From: Anabaena sp. UHCC 0204 | GTDB taxonomy: Bacteria > Cyanobacteriota > Cyanobacteriia > Cyanobacteriales > Nostocaceae | Direction: 5' to 3' | Assembly: GCF_009711975.1 (NCBI RefSeq) | Contig: NZ_VIKW01000008.1 | Span: 100,318 to 164,317 of the forward strand | DNA: 64,000 nucleotides | In this document: positions 14,875-25,011 of the stretch, piece by piece | How the letters are laid out: each line of letters opens with the position of its first letter | Position numbering within the stretch: position 1 is the stretch's first letter | Made by a program: the position numbers and the translations under genes | The notes under the pieces: generated by a model | The model's input: only the letters and a program-made list of their open reading frames with translations | Database searches by the model: none | What the model was told of the DNA's origin: nothing

Positions 14875-17025
14875 ATGCCAGCATTTTTATTAGAGGTCGG
14901 TACAGAAGAATTACCCGCCGGTTTTTTGAGTGATGCTATTGTACAATGGCGATCGCGCATTCCCCAAAGCCTAGAAACTCACAATCTCCCCAATGCTGTT
15001 GTCGAAGTCTATGGAACACCGCGACGGTTAGCAGTTCTCATTACCGGTTTACCTTCCCAACAAGCAGACAGGGAAGAAGAAATCAAAGGACCACCCGCAC
15101 AAGCAGCTTTTAAAGATGGACAACCCACTAAAGCTGCCATTGGTTTTGCGACTAAGCAAGGTGTAGATATTTCCGCTTTAGAAATTCGTCCCACAGACAA
15201 AGGGGATTTCGTCTTTGTTAACAAACAAATTCCTGGTCGTCCCATAGCCGATATTTTAACCGAACTTGTACCCCAATGGGTTTGGAACTTAGAAGGCAAG
15301 CGGTTAATGCGGTGGGGACATGGTGACGGACGATTTTCCCGGCCAATTCGCACTTTAGTCACATTATTAGATGGGGAAATTTTACCACTACAATTAGAGA
15401 ATGGGGCAAAAGTTGTCAAAAGCGATCGCATTTCTCGAAGCCATAGAGTCTTACACCCCGAACCAGTCAGCATTTCCCACGCTACAGAATATGTGAAAAC
15501 ATTGGCTTCTGGTTATGTGAATGTACCTCCAGAAAACCGAGCCGAAATCATCACAAATCAAGTTAAAGCAGCCGCCGAAAAATTAGGTGGATATACCCCA
15601 ATTTACCCAGACTTACTAGCAGAAGTTGTCAATTTAGTTGAATATCCCACAGCAGTTATCGGACAATTTGAAGAAGAATTTCTCAACTTACCAAAAGAAG
15701 TAATTACCGAAGTCATGGTAAGTCATCAGCGTTATTTCCCCGTCTTCAAAAATGCTGATTGCCAAGAATTATTACCCAACTTTATCACAATTAGTAACGG
15801 AGATCCAGCCAAAGCTGATATTATCGCCATTGGTAATGCCAGAGTAATTCGAGCGCGTTTAGCTGATGGGCGTTTCTTTTATGAAGCTGATTTAGCTAAA
15901 GCATTAGAAAGCTATTTACCCCAATTAGAAAAAGTCACATTCCAAGAAGATTTAGGTTCTGTTCGTGCCAAAGTCGAAAGAATAGTTAAAAATGCGGAAA
16001 AAATTACTACCCAATTACAATTAAATCCCGCCCAAACCCACAATATACAAAGAGCAGCATTACTTTGTAAAGCCGATTTAGTCACGCAAATGGTTTATGA
16101 ATTCCCAGAACTACAGGGAATTATGGGCGAAAAATACGCCTTAGCAAATGGCGAAAATCCAGAAGTTGCAAAAGCCATCTTTGAGCATTATTTACCCAGA
16201 AATGCTGATGATATTTTCCCCCAAACTCTCACAGGTCAAGTTGTCGGTTTAGCTGATAGATTAGATACATTAGTGAGTATCTTTGGCTTAGGCTTAATTC
16301 CCACAGGTTCATCAGATCCTTTTGCATTGCGTCGCGCGGCAAATGCGATTGTTAATATTACCTGGTTGGCGAATTTGCAAATTAATTTATCAACCCTTTT
16401 AGAGCAAATCGCCACAGATTTCGCCACAACTTTTAATAAAGATGCCAAATCCTTAATTAAAACATTGCAAGAATTTTTCCTGCAACGGATTCGCACCTTA
16501 TTACAAGATGAAAAACAGATAGATTATGATTTAGTAAATGCGGTTTTGGGAGAAAATGATCCCGAATACACAGAACGTGCATTAACGGATTTATTAGATG
16601 TCCGCGATCGCTCTCTCTATTTACAACAAATCCGCAAAGATGGTACATTAGATAAAATCTACGAAACCGTCAACCGTTCCACCCGATTAGCAGCACAGGG
16701 AAATTTAGACTTACAAACACTAGAACCACAGTCTTTAATTAATCCCGAACTGTTCCAGAAGAAATCCGAATCTGCATTTTACAACGCCTTAGTTGAGTTA
16801 GTCCCCCAAACTCAAGCAGCACAGAAAAACCGGGATTATCAACTGTTAGTAACCGCACTAGCGAAAATCGCTCCTACCGTCAGTACATTTTTTGATGGTG
16901 AAGACAGCGTTTTAGTCATGGACGCAAATCCCGATATTAAGCAAAATCGCTTAAATTTGCTGGGATTACTGCGAAATCACGCCCGTGTTCTGGCTGACTT
17001 TGGCGCAATAGTCAAAAATTTGTAG
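14875..17025 (+). CDS. glyS: Glycyl-tRNA synthetase beta subunit
   Basis: 716 residues, full length for the alpha2beta2-type bacterial enzyme's beta subunit. It starts [15 protein letters not shown], the family hallmark, and contains [18 protein letters not shown] and [10 protein letters not shown]. Charges tRNA-Gly together with the alpha subunit (glyQ), which is not in this window, as usual for cyanobacteria where the two are unlinked. Contains several HIP1 octamers. Followed after 80 bases by murD on the same strand. Confidence 0.96.
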   Translation: MPAFLLEVGTEELPAGFLSDAIVQWRSRIPQSLETHNLPNAVVEVYGTPRRLAVLITGLPSQQADREEEIKGPPAQAAFKDGQPTKAAIGFATKQGVDISALEIRPTDKGDFVFVNKQIPGRPIADILTELVPQWVWNLEGKRLMRWGHGDGRFSRPIRTLVTLLDGEILPLQLENGAKVVKSDRISRSHRVLHPEPVSISHATEYVKTLASGYVNVPPENRAEIITNQVKAAAEKLGGYTPIYPDLLAEVVNLVEYPTAVIGQFEEEFLNLPKEVITEVMVSHQRYFPVFKNADCQELLPNFITISNGDPAKADIIAIGNARVIRARLADGRFFYEADLAKALESYLPQLEKVTFQEDLGSVRAKVERIVKNAEKITTQLQLNPAQTHNIQRAALLCKADLVTQMVYEFPELQGIMGEKYALANGENPEVAKAIFEHYLPRNADDIFPQTLTGQVVGLADRLDTLVSIFGLGLIPTGSSDPFALRRAANAIVNITWLANLQINLSTLLEQIATDFATTFNKDAKSLIKTLQEFFLQRIRTLLQDEKQIDYDLVNAVLGENDPEYTERALTDLLDVRDRSLYLQQIRKDGTLDKIYETVNRSTRLAAQGNLDLQTLEPQSLINPELFQKKSESAFYNALVELVPQTQAAQKNRDYQLLVTALAKIAPTVSTFFDGEDSVLVMDANPDIKQNRLNLLGLLRNHARVLADFGAIVKNL

Positions 17026-17105
17026 CATAAAGCAACAAAAAGTGGTGTAATTTCTGCCAATTAACGCTACTATAGTGAAGCTTAACCAGGGATGCTACAC
17101 AGTCT

Positions 17106-18467
17106 ATGCCAGAAGCGTTAATTATTGGATTCGGAAAGTCCGGTGTTGCCGCGGCAAGATTGTTGAAACAGGAAGGCTGGGAGGTTGAACTTTGCGATAG
17201 TAGCACCTCCCCAACCCTCCTCGAACAACAACAACAACTCGCCAGTGAACACATTACCGTCAAATTAGGATACACACCAGAATTCACCGATTCTGATATA
17301 TCCAAGTTAATAGTTGTCAGTCCCGGAGTTCCTTGGGATATTCCTATTTTAGCCAAAGCGCGAGAACTAGGTATAGAAACTATTGGCGAAATGGAACTAG
17401 CTTGGCGACAGTTGCAAGATATTCCTTGGGTAGCAATCACTGGTACAAATGGTAAAACTACCACCACCGCTTTAACTGCGGCTATTTTCCAAACAGCAGG
17501 AATGAACGCTCCTGCCTGTGGTAATATTGGTTATGCTGCTTGTGAAGTGGCTTTATCTACGAAAAAACTAGATTGGATAATTGGTGAACTTAGTAGTTAT
17601 CAAATTGAATCTTCTATTACTTTAGCTCCTCGAATTGGGATTTGGACAACCTTCACACCAGATCATTTAGCCCGACACAAAACATTAGAAAATTACTATA
17701 ATATCAAAGCCAAATTATTACATAATTCCCAAATTCAAATATTTAACGGTGATGATGTTTATTTGAGCAAGTTAGGATTAAATCATTGGCCAAACGCCTA
17801 TTGGACAAGCGTTAAAGGTGAAAAATTCCTAATTGGTGAAAAAGGCTTTTACATAGAAAATGGCTGGGTAATGGAAAAAATCAGCGCCACACCCCAACCC
17901 ATTGTTGAGGTATCTGCATTACGCATGGTAGGGGAACATAACCAGCAAAATCTCCTCATGTCTGTCGCCGCAGCTAGATTAGCAGATATAAATATTACCG
18001 CCATTTCTCAAGCTGTCCGTGAATTCCCCGGCGTTCCCCACCGCTTAGAACATATCTGCAATTGGCAAGACATTGACTTTATTAATGATAGCAAAGCCAC
18101 CAATTACGACGCAGCCGAAGTGGGTTTAGCATCTGTGCAAAGCCCCGCCATTTTAATTGCTGGTGGAGAAGCTAAAGCCGGAGATGATACCGCCTGGTTA
18201 GCACAGATTCAAGCCAAAGCCGCCGCCGTCTTACTCATAGGTAATGCAGCACCAGCATTTGCGAAACGGCTGCAAGAGGTGGGATATAGCAATTATCACA
18301 TAGTCGAAACAATGGAAAAGGCTGTATCCATGTCTGCGGAATTAGCTAAAAAATATCAAGCTTCAGTAGTCTTATTATCTCCAGCTTGCGCTAGTTTTGA
18401 CCAATATCCTAACTTTGAAATGCGGGGTGAAGACTTTCGGCAATTGTGTCAAAAATATCTAATGTAA
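17106..18467 (+). CDS. murD: UDP-N-acetylmuramoylalanine--D-glutamate ligase
   Basis: 453 residues. N-terminal Rossmann part [18 protein letters not shown]-binding [10 protein letters not shown] near residues 113-122, [20 protein letters not shown] in the centre, and [17 protein letters not shown] in the C-terminal domain are all Mur-ligase motifs in MurD order. Cytoplasmic; adds D-glutamate to UDP-MurNAc-L-Ala in peptidoglycan synthesis. A MITE-like element lies directly after the stop. Confidence 0.96.
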   Translation: MPEALIIGFGKSGVAAARLLKQEGWEVELCDSSTSPTLLEQQQQLASEHITVKLGYTPEFTDSDISKLIVVSPGVPWDIPILAKARELGIETIGEMELAWRQLQDIPWVAITGTNGKTTTTALTAAIFQTAGMNAPACGNIGYAACEVALSTKKLDWIIGELSSYQIESSITLAPRIGIWTTFTPDHLARHKTLENYYNIKAKLLHNSQIQIFNGDDVYLSKLGLNHWPNAYWTSVKGEKFLIGEKGFYIENGWVMEKISATPQPIVEVSALRMVGEHNQQNLLMSVAAARLADINITAISQAVREFPGVPHRLEHICNWQDIDFINDSKATNYDAAEVGLASVQSPAILIAGGEAKAGDDTAWLAQIQAKAAAVLLIGNAAPAFAKRLQEVGYSNYHIVETMEKAVSMSAELAKKYQASVVLLSPACASFDQYPNFEMRGEDFRQLCQKYLM

Positions 18468-18478
18468 GTTGCTATTCA

Positions 18479-18590
18479 GGCGTTGCTGATTTTAGGGATG
18501 AAAATGATTTTGCATACATTCAAAACTCTTGTAGAGACGTTCCATGGAACGTCTCTACCCCCAAAAATCATACGCCAACTCAGCAACGCC
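18479..18590. mobile_element. MITE-like element with a palindromic core
   Basis: GGCGTTGCTGA at 18479-18489 and its exact complement TCAGCAACGCC at 18580-18590 are terminal inverted repeats of a 112-bp non-coding element. Its core (18531-18558) is a perfect 28-bp palindrome built on the half-site GTAGAGACGTTCCA. The same half-sites recur at 61378-61403 and, imperfectly, at 24935-24963. No target duplication is obvious. Confidence 0.6.
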
Positions 18591-18625
18591 AGAAGAAGAA
18601 GTAGATACGCCTAGCTGTTAGTCAC

Positions 18626-20452
18626 CTAAGAGGCAACAAAGAGACCATTAAGGCTGCTGGCTGCGATTCCTTCGATGACAAAGGTTGCACCACCCGAAAA
18701 GGTGTACTCGGCACTGCCATTAACATTCCTGAAGGGGTTAGAAGTATTGAAACTTGTAGTATTGGAACCCGCTACTAACCTATCACTTTCTGAAGTTTTG
18801 AAGTCCTTAATAACAATCCTACCCGTTATACCCGTCTCGAGAACGAATTTATCTGCGCCAGTACCACCGTAAAGGTTGTCGTTGCCACCACTACCGTAGA
18901 GCTTGTCGTTGCCGGCATCACCGTAGAGGTAGTCATTACCGGCACCACCGTAGAGGTAGTCATTGCCGTCACGACCGTAGAGGTAGTCGGTGTCGTTCTG
19001 ACCGTAGAGGTAGTCGTTCCCGGCATCACCGTATAGCCTGTCAATGCCGACACCACCGTAGAGGAAGTCGGTGTCGTTCCCACCGTAGAGGTAGTCGTTC
19101 CCGGAATCACCGTATAGTCTGTCGCTGCCATTATCACCGTAGAGCCTGTCGTCGTTATTTCCACCGTAGAGGTAGTCAATGCCGTCACCACCGTAGAGGT
19201 AGTCGTTGCCGGACCCACCGTAGATGGTATCGTTGCCGCCGAAGCCATAGATGTTGTCTGTACCCGTATCAGTCCCACTAGGGTTATTTACCCCAGCCTG
19301 TCCATTCGCATAACCATAAATGGTGTCGTTATACTTCGATCCGTAGAGATTATCACCATTTTGTGTTCCGGTGATATTTTGGGGACCTAAAGCACCCACA
19401 ACTAAGAACCTGTTAGTGCCTAACCCTGACAGAGACGATGTAATATCGCTGGGTAGTCCTGATACTGAATTTTCTCCTATTGAGATTCCATTACTGTCGA
19501 TGATCAGCGCACTCTTGGCAAGATGGTTCGTGTAAAATGTGTCAAGAGCGTCCCAACCCAGCGTATTAGAGAAATATCCAGTGTAATCTAGGTTCGCCAC
19601 TGCAAAAAGACTGCTTTGACTATCTACATAATTGAAACGCAAGTCGCCAAGGTTATTCCCATCACCAATGAATACATTTGGTCTACCTGACTGCTGAAGT
19701 GGAATGATCATAATGTCTTCAATGGGGTTGAAGTCTTTGACCATAGCATAAGTAGCTGTAGGGGGAGGTGTGACGGTGACGCTCGTACTAGTTATACCAA
19801 AAAGCGATTTAATCCCATTAATGGCAAGGGAAGCGACATCCTTGGTAATCTTGTAAGTTGGGGCGTATGTTGAGAAAAGTACGGCAGAAGCATTCGCAGC
19901 GAAACCACCAAAGAATGTAGCCGCATCGAAACCACCAGTCGAAGTGGTAATGGCCTGGGCAGCCTCTCCGAGAACGAAGATATCGGATTGTGATCCACCG
20001 TATAGGTCATCGCTACCACTAGTTCTTAAGTTGCCCGTAAAGAGGACATCACTACCAGAACCGCCATAGATAATATCAGCGCCAGCTCCCCCCGAAAGGA
20101 TGTCATTGCCGTTTTGACCGTAGAGGGTATCATTGCCTTCACCACCTTCGAGGGTATCATTGCCTTCACCACCATCGAGGAGATCATTTCCTTTTGCACC
20201 GACGATGCGATCATTTCCTCCGCGACCGTAAATTTTTTCAGTGCTTATATTGTAGTCAGCACCATAAATTATGTCATTACCGCTACCTGCCTGAATCTCG
20301 CCGTAGTAATTGTAATAGGTGGTATACCTGGGTCCTCCTCTTGGAGTCGATCCAGTTCGTACTCTGTCGGTACTGTGATGATTACGATTGTCAATCGTAC
20401 GGGAGGTAGAATCATTGTAAGTTAGTATCCCCCTTAATCTAGCAACTGCCAT
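18626..20452 (-). CDS. RTX-type calcium-binding repeat protein
   Basis: 608 residues from the ATG at 20452, chosen because AGGAGG lies 9 bases upstream (a TTG 6 bases earlier is too close). Two blocks of GGxGxDxLYG nonapeptides, at about residues 60-130 and 370-550, form parallel beta-rolls that bind calcium; family members leave the cell through type I secretion, with the signal at the C-terminus and no N-terminal signal peptide, as here. The middle 230 residues have no known enzymatic domain that I recognise. The C-terminal 45 residues (FKTSESDRLVAG onward) resemble the usual RTX tail. Possibly an S-layer or cell-surface protein. Confidence 0.85.
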   Translation of the reverse strand: MAVARLRGILTYNDSTSRTIDNRNHHSTDRVRTGSTPRGGPRYTTYYNYYGEIQAGSGNDIIYGADYNISTEKIYGRGGNDRIVGAKGNDLLDGGEGNDTLEGGEGNDTLYGQNGNDILSGGAGADIIYGGSGSDVLFTGNLRTSGSDDLYGGSQSDIFVLGEAAQAITTSTGGFDAATFFGGFAANASAVLFSTYAPTYKITKDVASLAINGIKSLFGITSTSVTVTPPPTATYAMVKDFNPIEDIMIIPLQQSGRPNVFIGDGNNLGDLRFNYVDSQSSLFAVANLDYTGYFSNTLGWDALDTFYTNHLAKSALIIDSNGISIGENSVSGLPSDITSSLSGLGTNRFLVVGALGPQNITGTQNGDNLYGSKYNDTIYGYANGQAGVNNPSGTDTGTDNIYGFGGNDTIYGGSGNDYLYGGDGIDYLYGGNNDDRLYGDNGSDRLYGDSGNDYLYGGNDTDFLYGGVGIDRLYGDAGNDYLYGQNDTDYLYGRDGNDYLYGGAGNDYLYGDAGNDKLYGSGGNDNLYGGTGADKFVLETGITGRIVIKDFKTSESDRLVAGSNTTSFNTSNPFRNVNGSAEYTFSGGATFVIEGIAASSLNGLFVAS

Positions 20453-21089
20453 TGTCAATATCCTCCTAAAGGAATAAATGAATTGTTGTGGTTCGAGAAA
20501 TCAGGCACTGATTAGCTATAGGGCGATATCACCTAATCCATAGAAAACATGAACCTCAAATAGAGGCTATATTTTCCATAAAATTAAATTTTTAATCAGC
20601 CCAAAAAAAGATTTACCTTAAATCAATTTGCGTTGCGGTAACGCTAACGAAATTAAAGTTTTTAAGGTGCAATTATCAGAAAAAATGTGATAGTAAAATT
20701 CTCACATTCGACTTAGATTGGATATATTTGATTATTCCATCCTAAAAAATAATACCACGAATATTTAATATCCGAGAGAATACTAAAGGTTAAACTTTGG
20801 TAAAAGGTTACTTTTATAAAAAAACCCCTTAGATAGATAGGGTTCTTATTGTATTTGCACCCTTAACATCAATAGATATACCTAAAAAGTCATTTATTTA
20901 TTAACTTTCTATTAATCTTTTCTGAATCTTTTGTTAATCTAAATAGGTATTTGCCAAACTTTTTCTAAAACTTGAAAAGCTTTACTAGAAGAATCTAATC
21001 TGCAACCCAAAGATTTAGTTTCTGCCTTAGAAAGTGAATCCATAGTTTCTTATAGAAGTATACTAAAAATACGTTTCCACATTATCACT
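20453..21089. other. Long intergenic region between divergent RTX and WD40 genes
   Basis: 637 bases with no convincing gene. It holds a short stem (AACCC/GGGTT arms, about 20823-20844) that on the minus strand is followed by seven Ts, so it would act as a terminator or attenuator in the leader of the RTX gene. It also holds a GCGTTGCGGTAACGC repeat near 20629. The rest is A/T-rich and probably carries both promoters. Confidence 0.5.
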
Positions 21090-22169
21090 ATGAAATTGCC
21101 TATCCCCTGGAAAACCTTAACATTACTCAGTTTTCTTCTATCTACACCATTGACTATTACACTGCCAGTCATAGCCAATACAGCCGTTAATCCTCCCACA
21201 AACACTCAACCAGCAAAACAGTTTAAATTAACCTTATCAGGACATACTGAACCTGTTCGAGCATTAACCCTTTCTCCCAGTGGTAAAATTCTCGCTAGTG
21301 GTAGTGATGATCAAACTATTAAACTGTGGAATCCCACCACAGGCAAATTACTTCAAACCTTAACTGGACATCGTTCTACTATTAGAAGAATCATTATTAC
21401 ACCAGATGATCAAACTGTAATTAGTACCAGTTTTGATAACACGATCAAATTTTGGAATATTCAAACTGGCAAAGAAACTCAGACTATTACCGAAAAAAAT
21501 GGAGTCAATGCAATATTATTAACTCCCGATGGTAAAACCTTAATTACTGGTAGTCGTGATAAAAATATTAAGTTTAGAAACCTCAAAACCAAAAAAATTC
21601 AAAAAATACTCAAAGTGGAAGCCTCTGCACTGGCTATGAGTTCTGACGGGAAAACCCTATTTAGCGGTGGTGAAAGTGGCGGCAAGATTCGTGTTTGGAA
21701 TTTGGCCAAAGGTAGACAAATCCGCAGTTTTACACCACCACTTCCCCCAAAAGAATATCAAGTAAGTGGTTCTGAAAAAGCATCAGCCCCCATTACCTTA
21801 GCTGTGAGCAACGATGGTAAAATGCTCCTCAGTGGTGGATATGATGACAGTTACGCATCAGGTGGAGTCAGAACCACAGATGGTAAAAGTTTTAAAGCAT
21901 GGGACTTGAAAACAGGCAAGCTAGTTCATAATGTTTCCTTGGGTACAAGCATTGATGCCTTAGTAATTACTCCTGACAGCAAGACATTTATTGCTAGTGG
22001 TCCAAATCAAGCAGTTATAGTATTACGCGATATCAAAACAGGGAATCCTGTTATGGAACTCAAGGGACATGGTGGGGGAGTTTATGGACTGGCGTTAAGT
22101 CGTGATGGTAAGACTTTATATAGCGGTAGTGGTGATAAATCTATTAAAGTTTGGGAAATAAAACCTTAG
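21090..22169 (+). CDS. Exported WD40-repeat protein
   Basis: 359 residues. An N-terminal signal peptide (KTLTLLSFLLSTPLTITLPVIA, residues 9-30) is followed by about seven WD40 units, such as LSGHTEPVRALTLSPSGKIL and ASGSDDQTIKLWNPTTGK, enough for a single beta-propeller. The middle units are diverged and one carries an insertion. Propellers of this kind act as protein-binding scaffolds; export places it in the periplasm or outer layers. No partner gene is adjacent. A clear terminator follows. Confidence 0.85.
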   Translation: MKLPIPWKTLTLLSFLLSTPLTITLPVIANTAVNPPTNTQPAKQFKLTLSGHTEPVRALTLSPSGKILASGSDDQTIKLWNPTTGKLLQTLTGHRSTIRRIIITPDDQTVISTSFDNTIKFWNIQTGKETQTITEKNGVNAILLTPDGKTLITGSRDKNIKFRNLKTKKIQKILKVEASALAMSSDGKTLFSGGESGGKIRVWNLAKGRQIRSFTPPLPPKEYQVSGSEKASAPITLAVSNDGKMLLSGGYDDSYASGGVRTTDGKSFKAWDLKTGKLVHNVSLGTSIDALVITPDSKTFIASGPNQAVIVLRDIKTGNPVMELKGHGGGVYGLALSRDGKTLYSGSGDKSIKVWEIKP

Positions 22170-22304
22170 TTAGTGTTGGTAAATAAAAGCATGAATTTGT
22201 TTCCCGCTTCCGGCGCAAAGTTTGAACATTCTCTCTTGGGAAGGATTCTTAAAATATCAATAATCTATAGGATTGATTATATATTTTACCCTGAGTGAAG
22301 TTGG

Positions 22305-22331
22305 GGCTTGGTTTACCCTCCAAGCCTTTTT
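22305..22331 (+). terminator. Rho-independent terminator after the WD40 gene
   Basis: GGCTTGG (22305-22311) and CCAAGCC (22320-22326) form a 7-bp stem with an 8-base loop, followed by TTTTTATTTTT. Confidence 0.8.
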
Positions 22332-22358
22332 ATTTTTCTACCTATTCCCTGTCACCTG

Positions 22359-24050
22359 TCACCTATTCCCTGTCATACTTTGCATCATTTCCATAATTTC
22401 TGGGGGAAGTTCCCGGACTATCCGAAATGGAAATAGCCGAGTTGACGCAATTTGAGCATAGTCAGAAGTCAGAAAAGGCGCATATTGACTAGCTTCGGGG
22501 GTTAATTGTGCGGCCATTGCTAAGGTGATACCATTGAGAAAATTCCGCACATCTTTGGCTTGTTCTCCGGTTACTTCTCTACTCAATATCGGTGTATTGG
22601 GGATGTTACTTTGATCTACGGTAAAATCAGGATCTTTGACACTCAAATGAGAAGCACCAATGACACCTACTAACCATTTGGGGGAACGAATTTTGGTAAA
22701 GCCAATTACTTGCTCGGTTAATGCGGGAGTAGTTTTATCAGCCGAACTAGCTAAAATTAATGTGGGGATTTGCACCTTTGCTAAACCAGTTTCACCAAAC
22801 ATTAAAGATGATACAGGATTGAGAGCGATCGCTTGTTTAATTCTCTCATCTCGCAGTTGATAGGTTGTTTCAGGTAATTCTTGAGCTACACATTGTAGTG
22901 CTGCTCCCAAGCTGGCCTGAGCTAAGTTCTGCTGACACTTTTGTTTGAGGCTGTCAATTTGTAATTCACCTCCAGCTAATGCTAAAGCCGTTCCTCCACC
23001 AAAGGAATGACCCACAATCATGACGTTATTAGTTGCTAGTTTACCCTGTAAGGGATTATTAGCTGTTTGATTAAGTTTTTCTAATTCATCAAGTATAAAA
23101 CTGATATCACGCGGACGGTCTAAAAATTCTTGGGGTTCAACCAGCCGCTTTTTACCGTTAAAAGCTTTGTTGCTACTGGTTTCGTTACTCCCTGGATGTT
23201 CTAAAGCTGCAACTACATAACCATGGGAAGCCAGATGTTTTGCTAAGTAACGCAAGTCAGTTCCCACTGAACCCAAACCGTGAGAAAAGACAATTACAGG
23301 TTTGTTTGTACTGATAGCAGTTGACCAATAAATATCTAGAGGAATTTGTCGTTGACGCTTTTGATCATTTAACTCTAAGGTAATTGTTTGTACCTGTGCG
23401 CTTCCTGGTTGTGTGGGATCTAGAGAATAAGTAACCTTGATATCCCTGGGGTTAAGTTGAGGAGAAATCGCCAACATAAACTGCTGGGTGCGGAAAAAAG
23501 CACTGTTCAAACCCTTGAGGACATTGATAGTTTGGGGTAAATCAATTTCTAGGCGTTGACTGGGATAGGCCGCAATAAAACTCAGTGCAGATAAACCCTG
23601 TGGAGAAGTAGCACCTAAAATTAATCCCGCTCTCATAGCTTGTATTCCAGCTTGATCTCGACGGGTAATAGCGGTGGAGATATCACCGAGAATTGTTGTC
23701 CCAATTTGGGTATTGATTAATTTATCTAACGTCACCACATTTATGGGTACTTTGGCTTTTAAGCCTTCCAGAAAGAAGCGACGTTGCTCTTCGGTCATTC
23801 TTTTGGTGTAAATTCCTAAACTAGCTGGTAATTTGCCAGTTTGCACCGACTCTTTTAACTCATCCAGTGATACGGATTCTGCTAAAGGTCCGTAGCGAAT
23901 TACAACTGTATCTGCGGCTTGTACAGAGCTATTAACGCCAAAAAACGGCTTGAGAACGATACCTTCGGCTATTGTAGCGATCGCACAAAATACACCTGCA
24001 AATACCTGGAGGCTCTTCCTGTTTTTCCCTGTCAACATCTTGTATTGCAT
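22359..24050 (-). CDS. Exported alpha/beta hydrolase with N-terminal DUF1400 domain
   Basis: 563 residues. A hydrophobic signal segment (VFAGVFCAIATIAEGIVL, residues 16-33) precedes a DUF1400-type domain found almost only in cyanobacteria (VVIRYGPLAESVSLDEL). The hydrolase fold has the oxyanion segment FSHGLGS (255-261), the nucleophile elbow GHSFGGG with Ser349, and a late His in GASHLSVKDPD. Related to platelet-activating-factor acetylhydrolase/dienelactone hydrolase proteins. Probable periplasmic esterase or lipase; substrate unknown. The last codons are formed by a CCTATTCCCTGTCA repeat, which may have replaced the original C-terminus. Confidence 0.85.
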   Translation of the reverse strand: MQYKMLTGKNRKSLQVFAGVFCAIATIAEGIVLKPFFGVNSSVQAADTVVIRYGPLAESVSLDELKESVQTGKLPASLGIYTKRMTEEQRRFFLEGLKAKVPINVVTLDKLINTQIGTTILGDISTAITRRDQAGIQAMRAGLILGATSPQGLSALSFIAAYPSQRLEIDLPQTINVLKGLNSAFFRTQQFMLAISPQLNPRDIKVTYSLDPTQPGSAQVQTITLELNDQKRQRQIPLDIYWSTAISTNKPVIVFSHGLGSVGTDLRYLAKHLASHGYVVAALEHPGSNETSSNKAFNGKKRLVEPQEFLDRPRDISFILDELEKLNQTANNPLQGKLATNNVMIVGHSFGGGTALALAGGELQIDSLKQKCQQNLAQASLGAALQCVAQELPETTYQLRDERIKQAIALNPVSSLMFGETGLAKVQIPTLILASSADKTTPALTEQVIGFTKIRSPKWLVGVIGASHLSVKDPDFTVDQSNIPNTPILSREVTGEQAKDVRNFLNGITLAMAAQLTPEASQYAPFLTSDYAQIASTRLFPFRIVRELPPEIMEMMQSMTGNR

Positions 24051-24131
24051 CTCAAATTAGGAGATTTTACCTTATTTTTAGGCTGTTAACCCATCTCTAA
24101 GTATAATCCCTAGCTTAACTGGCAATTTAAA

Positions 24132-24674
24132 TTAATAACGATAAGTTTCCCAGTGATCTGTGCTGTGGCGTGAACGATTATAATTATTTGTACCTGTGGA
24201 TGTCGCTTTTTTGGATGTTAATGTATGCTCCACAATATTAGGTAAATTTTCCCATGATAAATCTTCCCGTCCCAGCACAACTTTTAATTTTTCTAATGCC
24301 GCATTTGCAATCTGATTAATTTCTCCATTCTCTTCTGTAGAATAAATCAGATCACTAATCCGCAAAGGATCTCTCTGCACAGCGATAATCCCTTGCTGTA
24401 CTGCTTTATTAATTTGTTGATTAAACTCTGTTTTAGCGCGATGTAACTGTCTTTGCCAACCTTTTCTACTAGTTGCATACAAAGAAGGCAGGCGATTTAA
24501 AGCATAGGCCACTACATCTGGTGTTTTGATATATCTGGCAGCTTTAATGGGTAATAATTGGATTTGCTTTTCCACTTCCTCTACTACTAATAATTCCATA
24601 ACATTATGAGAATTTCTCATTTTATTGGGTTTAGATGGAGTTTGGGAATATAATGAAGGGCGTAGTGTTGACAT
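24132..24674 (-). CDS. ComFB-family protein (cyanobacterial c-di-GMP receptor type)
   Basis: 180 residues from the ATG at 24674; a TTG 54 bases upstream would add a Lys/Ile-rich leader and cannot be excluded. NVMELLVVEEVEKQIQLLP and VVAYALNRLPSLYATSRKGW are ComFB motifs. In cyanobacteria a member of this family binds cyclic di-GMP and controls cell size or natural competence. A REC-GGDEF diguanylate cyclase is encoded 8 kb away in this window. The C-terminal 30 residues are polar and low in structure. Confidence 0.82.
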   Translation of the reverse strand: MSTLRPSLYSQTPSKPNKMRNSHNVMELLVVEEVEKQIQLLPIKAARYIKTPDVVAYALNRLPSLYATSRKGWQRQLHRAKTEFNQQINKAVQQGIIAVQRDPLRISDLIYSTEENGEINQIANAALEKLKVVLGREDLSWENLPNIVEHTLTSKKATSTGTNNYNRSRHSTDHWETYRY

Positions 24675-24934
24675 AATTACAATTTTTTTTATGTATTTGA
24701 AGTTACTTTTTGTGAAAATTTTGATCAAAAATCCTCTTAACTAGATTAATGATCTTAATGAATATAGATACTTAGTTTAACTAATATATAGTCCTCATGT
24801 AAATGTGGGTTTTACCTAAACACTATAATCTTATTACAAGCTTTAAATTTATATCCAATTATTTTATCCTGCCTTGATATAACGGTATCTATTTGGATAA
24901 AATCCAAAATGTGCGATAAAAGCTATACAAAAAA

Positions 24935-24963
24935 GTAGAGACGTATGAAGGAAACATCTCTAC
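24935..24963. repeat. Imperfect copy of the GTAGAGACG palindrome
   Basis: GTAGAGACGTATGAAGGAAA followed by CATCTCTAC; the arms pair with a few mismatches and match the palindromes at 18531 and 61378. It lies between two minus-strand genes and could work as a terminator stem. Confidence 0.55.
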
Positions 24964-25011
24964 ATCTTGCTATCAATCAAGTATTTTTTAACACAAATAC
25001 AATAATCGCAA

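Noticed and set aside
18850..19250. Regular 27-base repeats that could be taken for an array
   Set aside because: They are the coding repeats of the RTX protein, with no unique spacers.
18826..19278. Open frame of 150 codons on the minus strand, Thr/Val-rich
   Set aside because: It is the other reading frame of the GGxGxDxL repeats of the RTX gene; the repeats keep any frame open.
20823..20850. Terminator for a gene upstream on the minus strand
   Set aside because: No minus-strand gene ends there; it can only act within the RTX leader, so no separate terminator is claimed.
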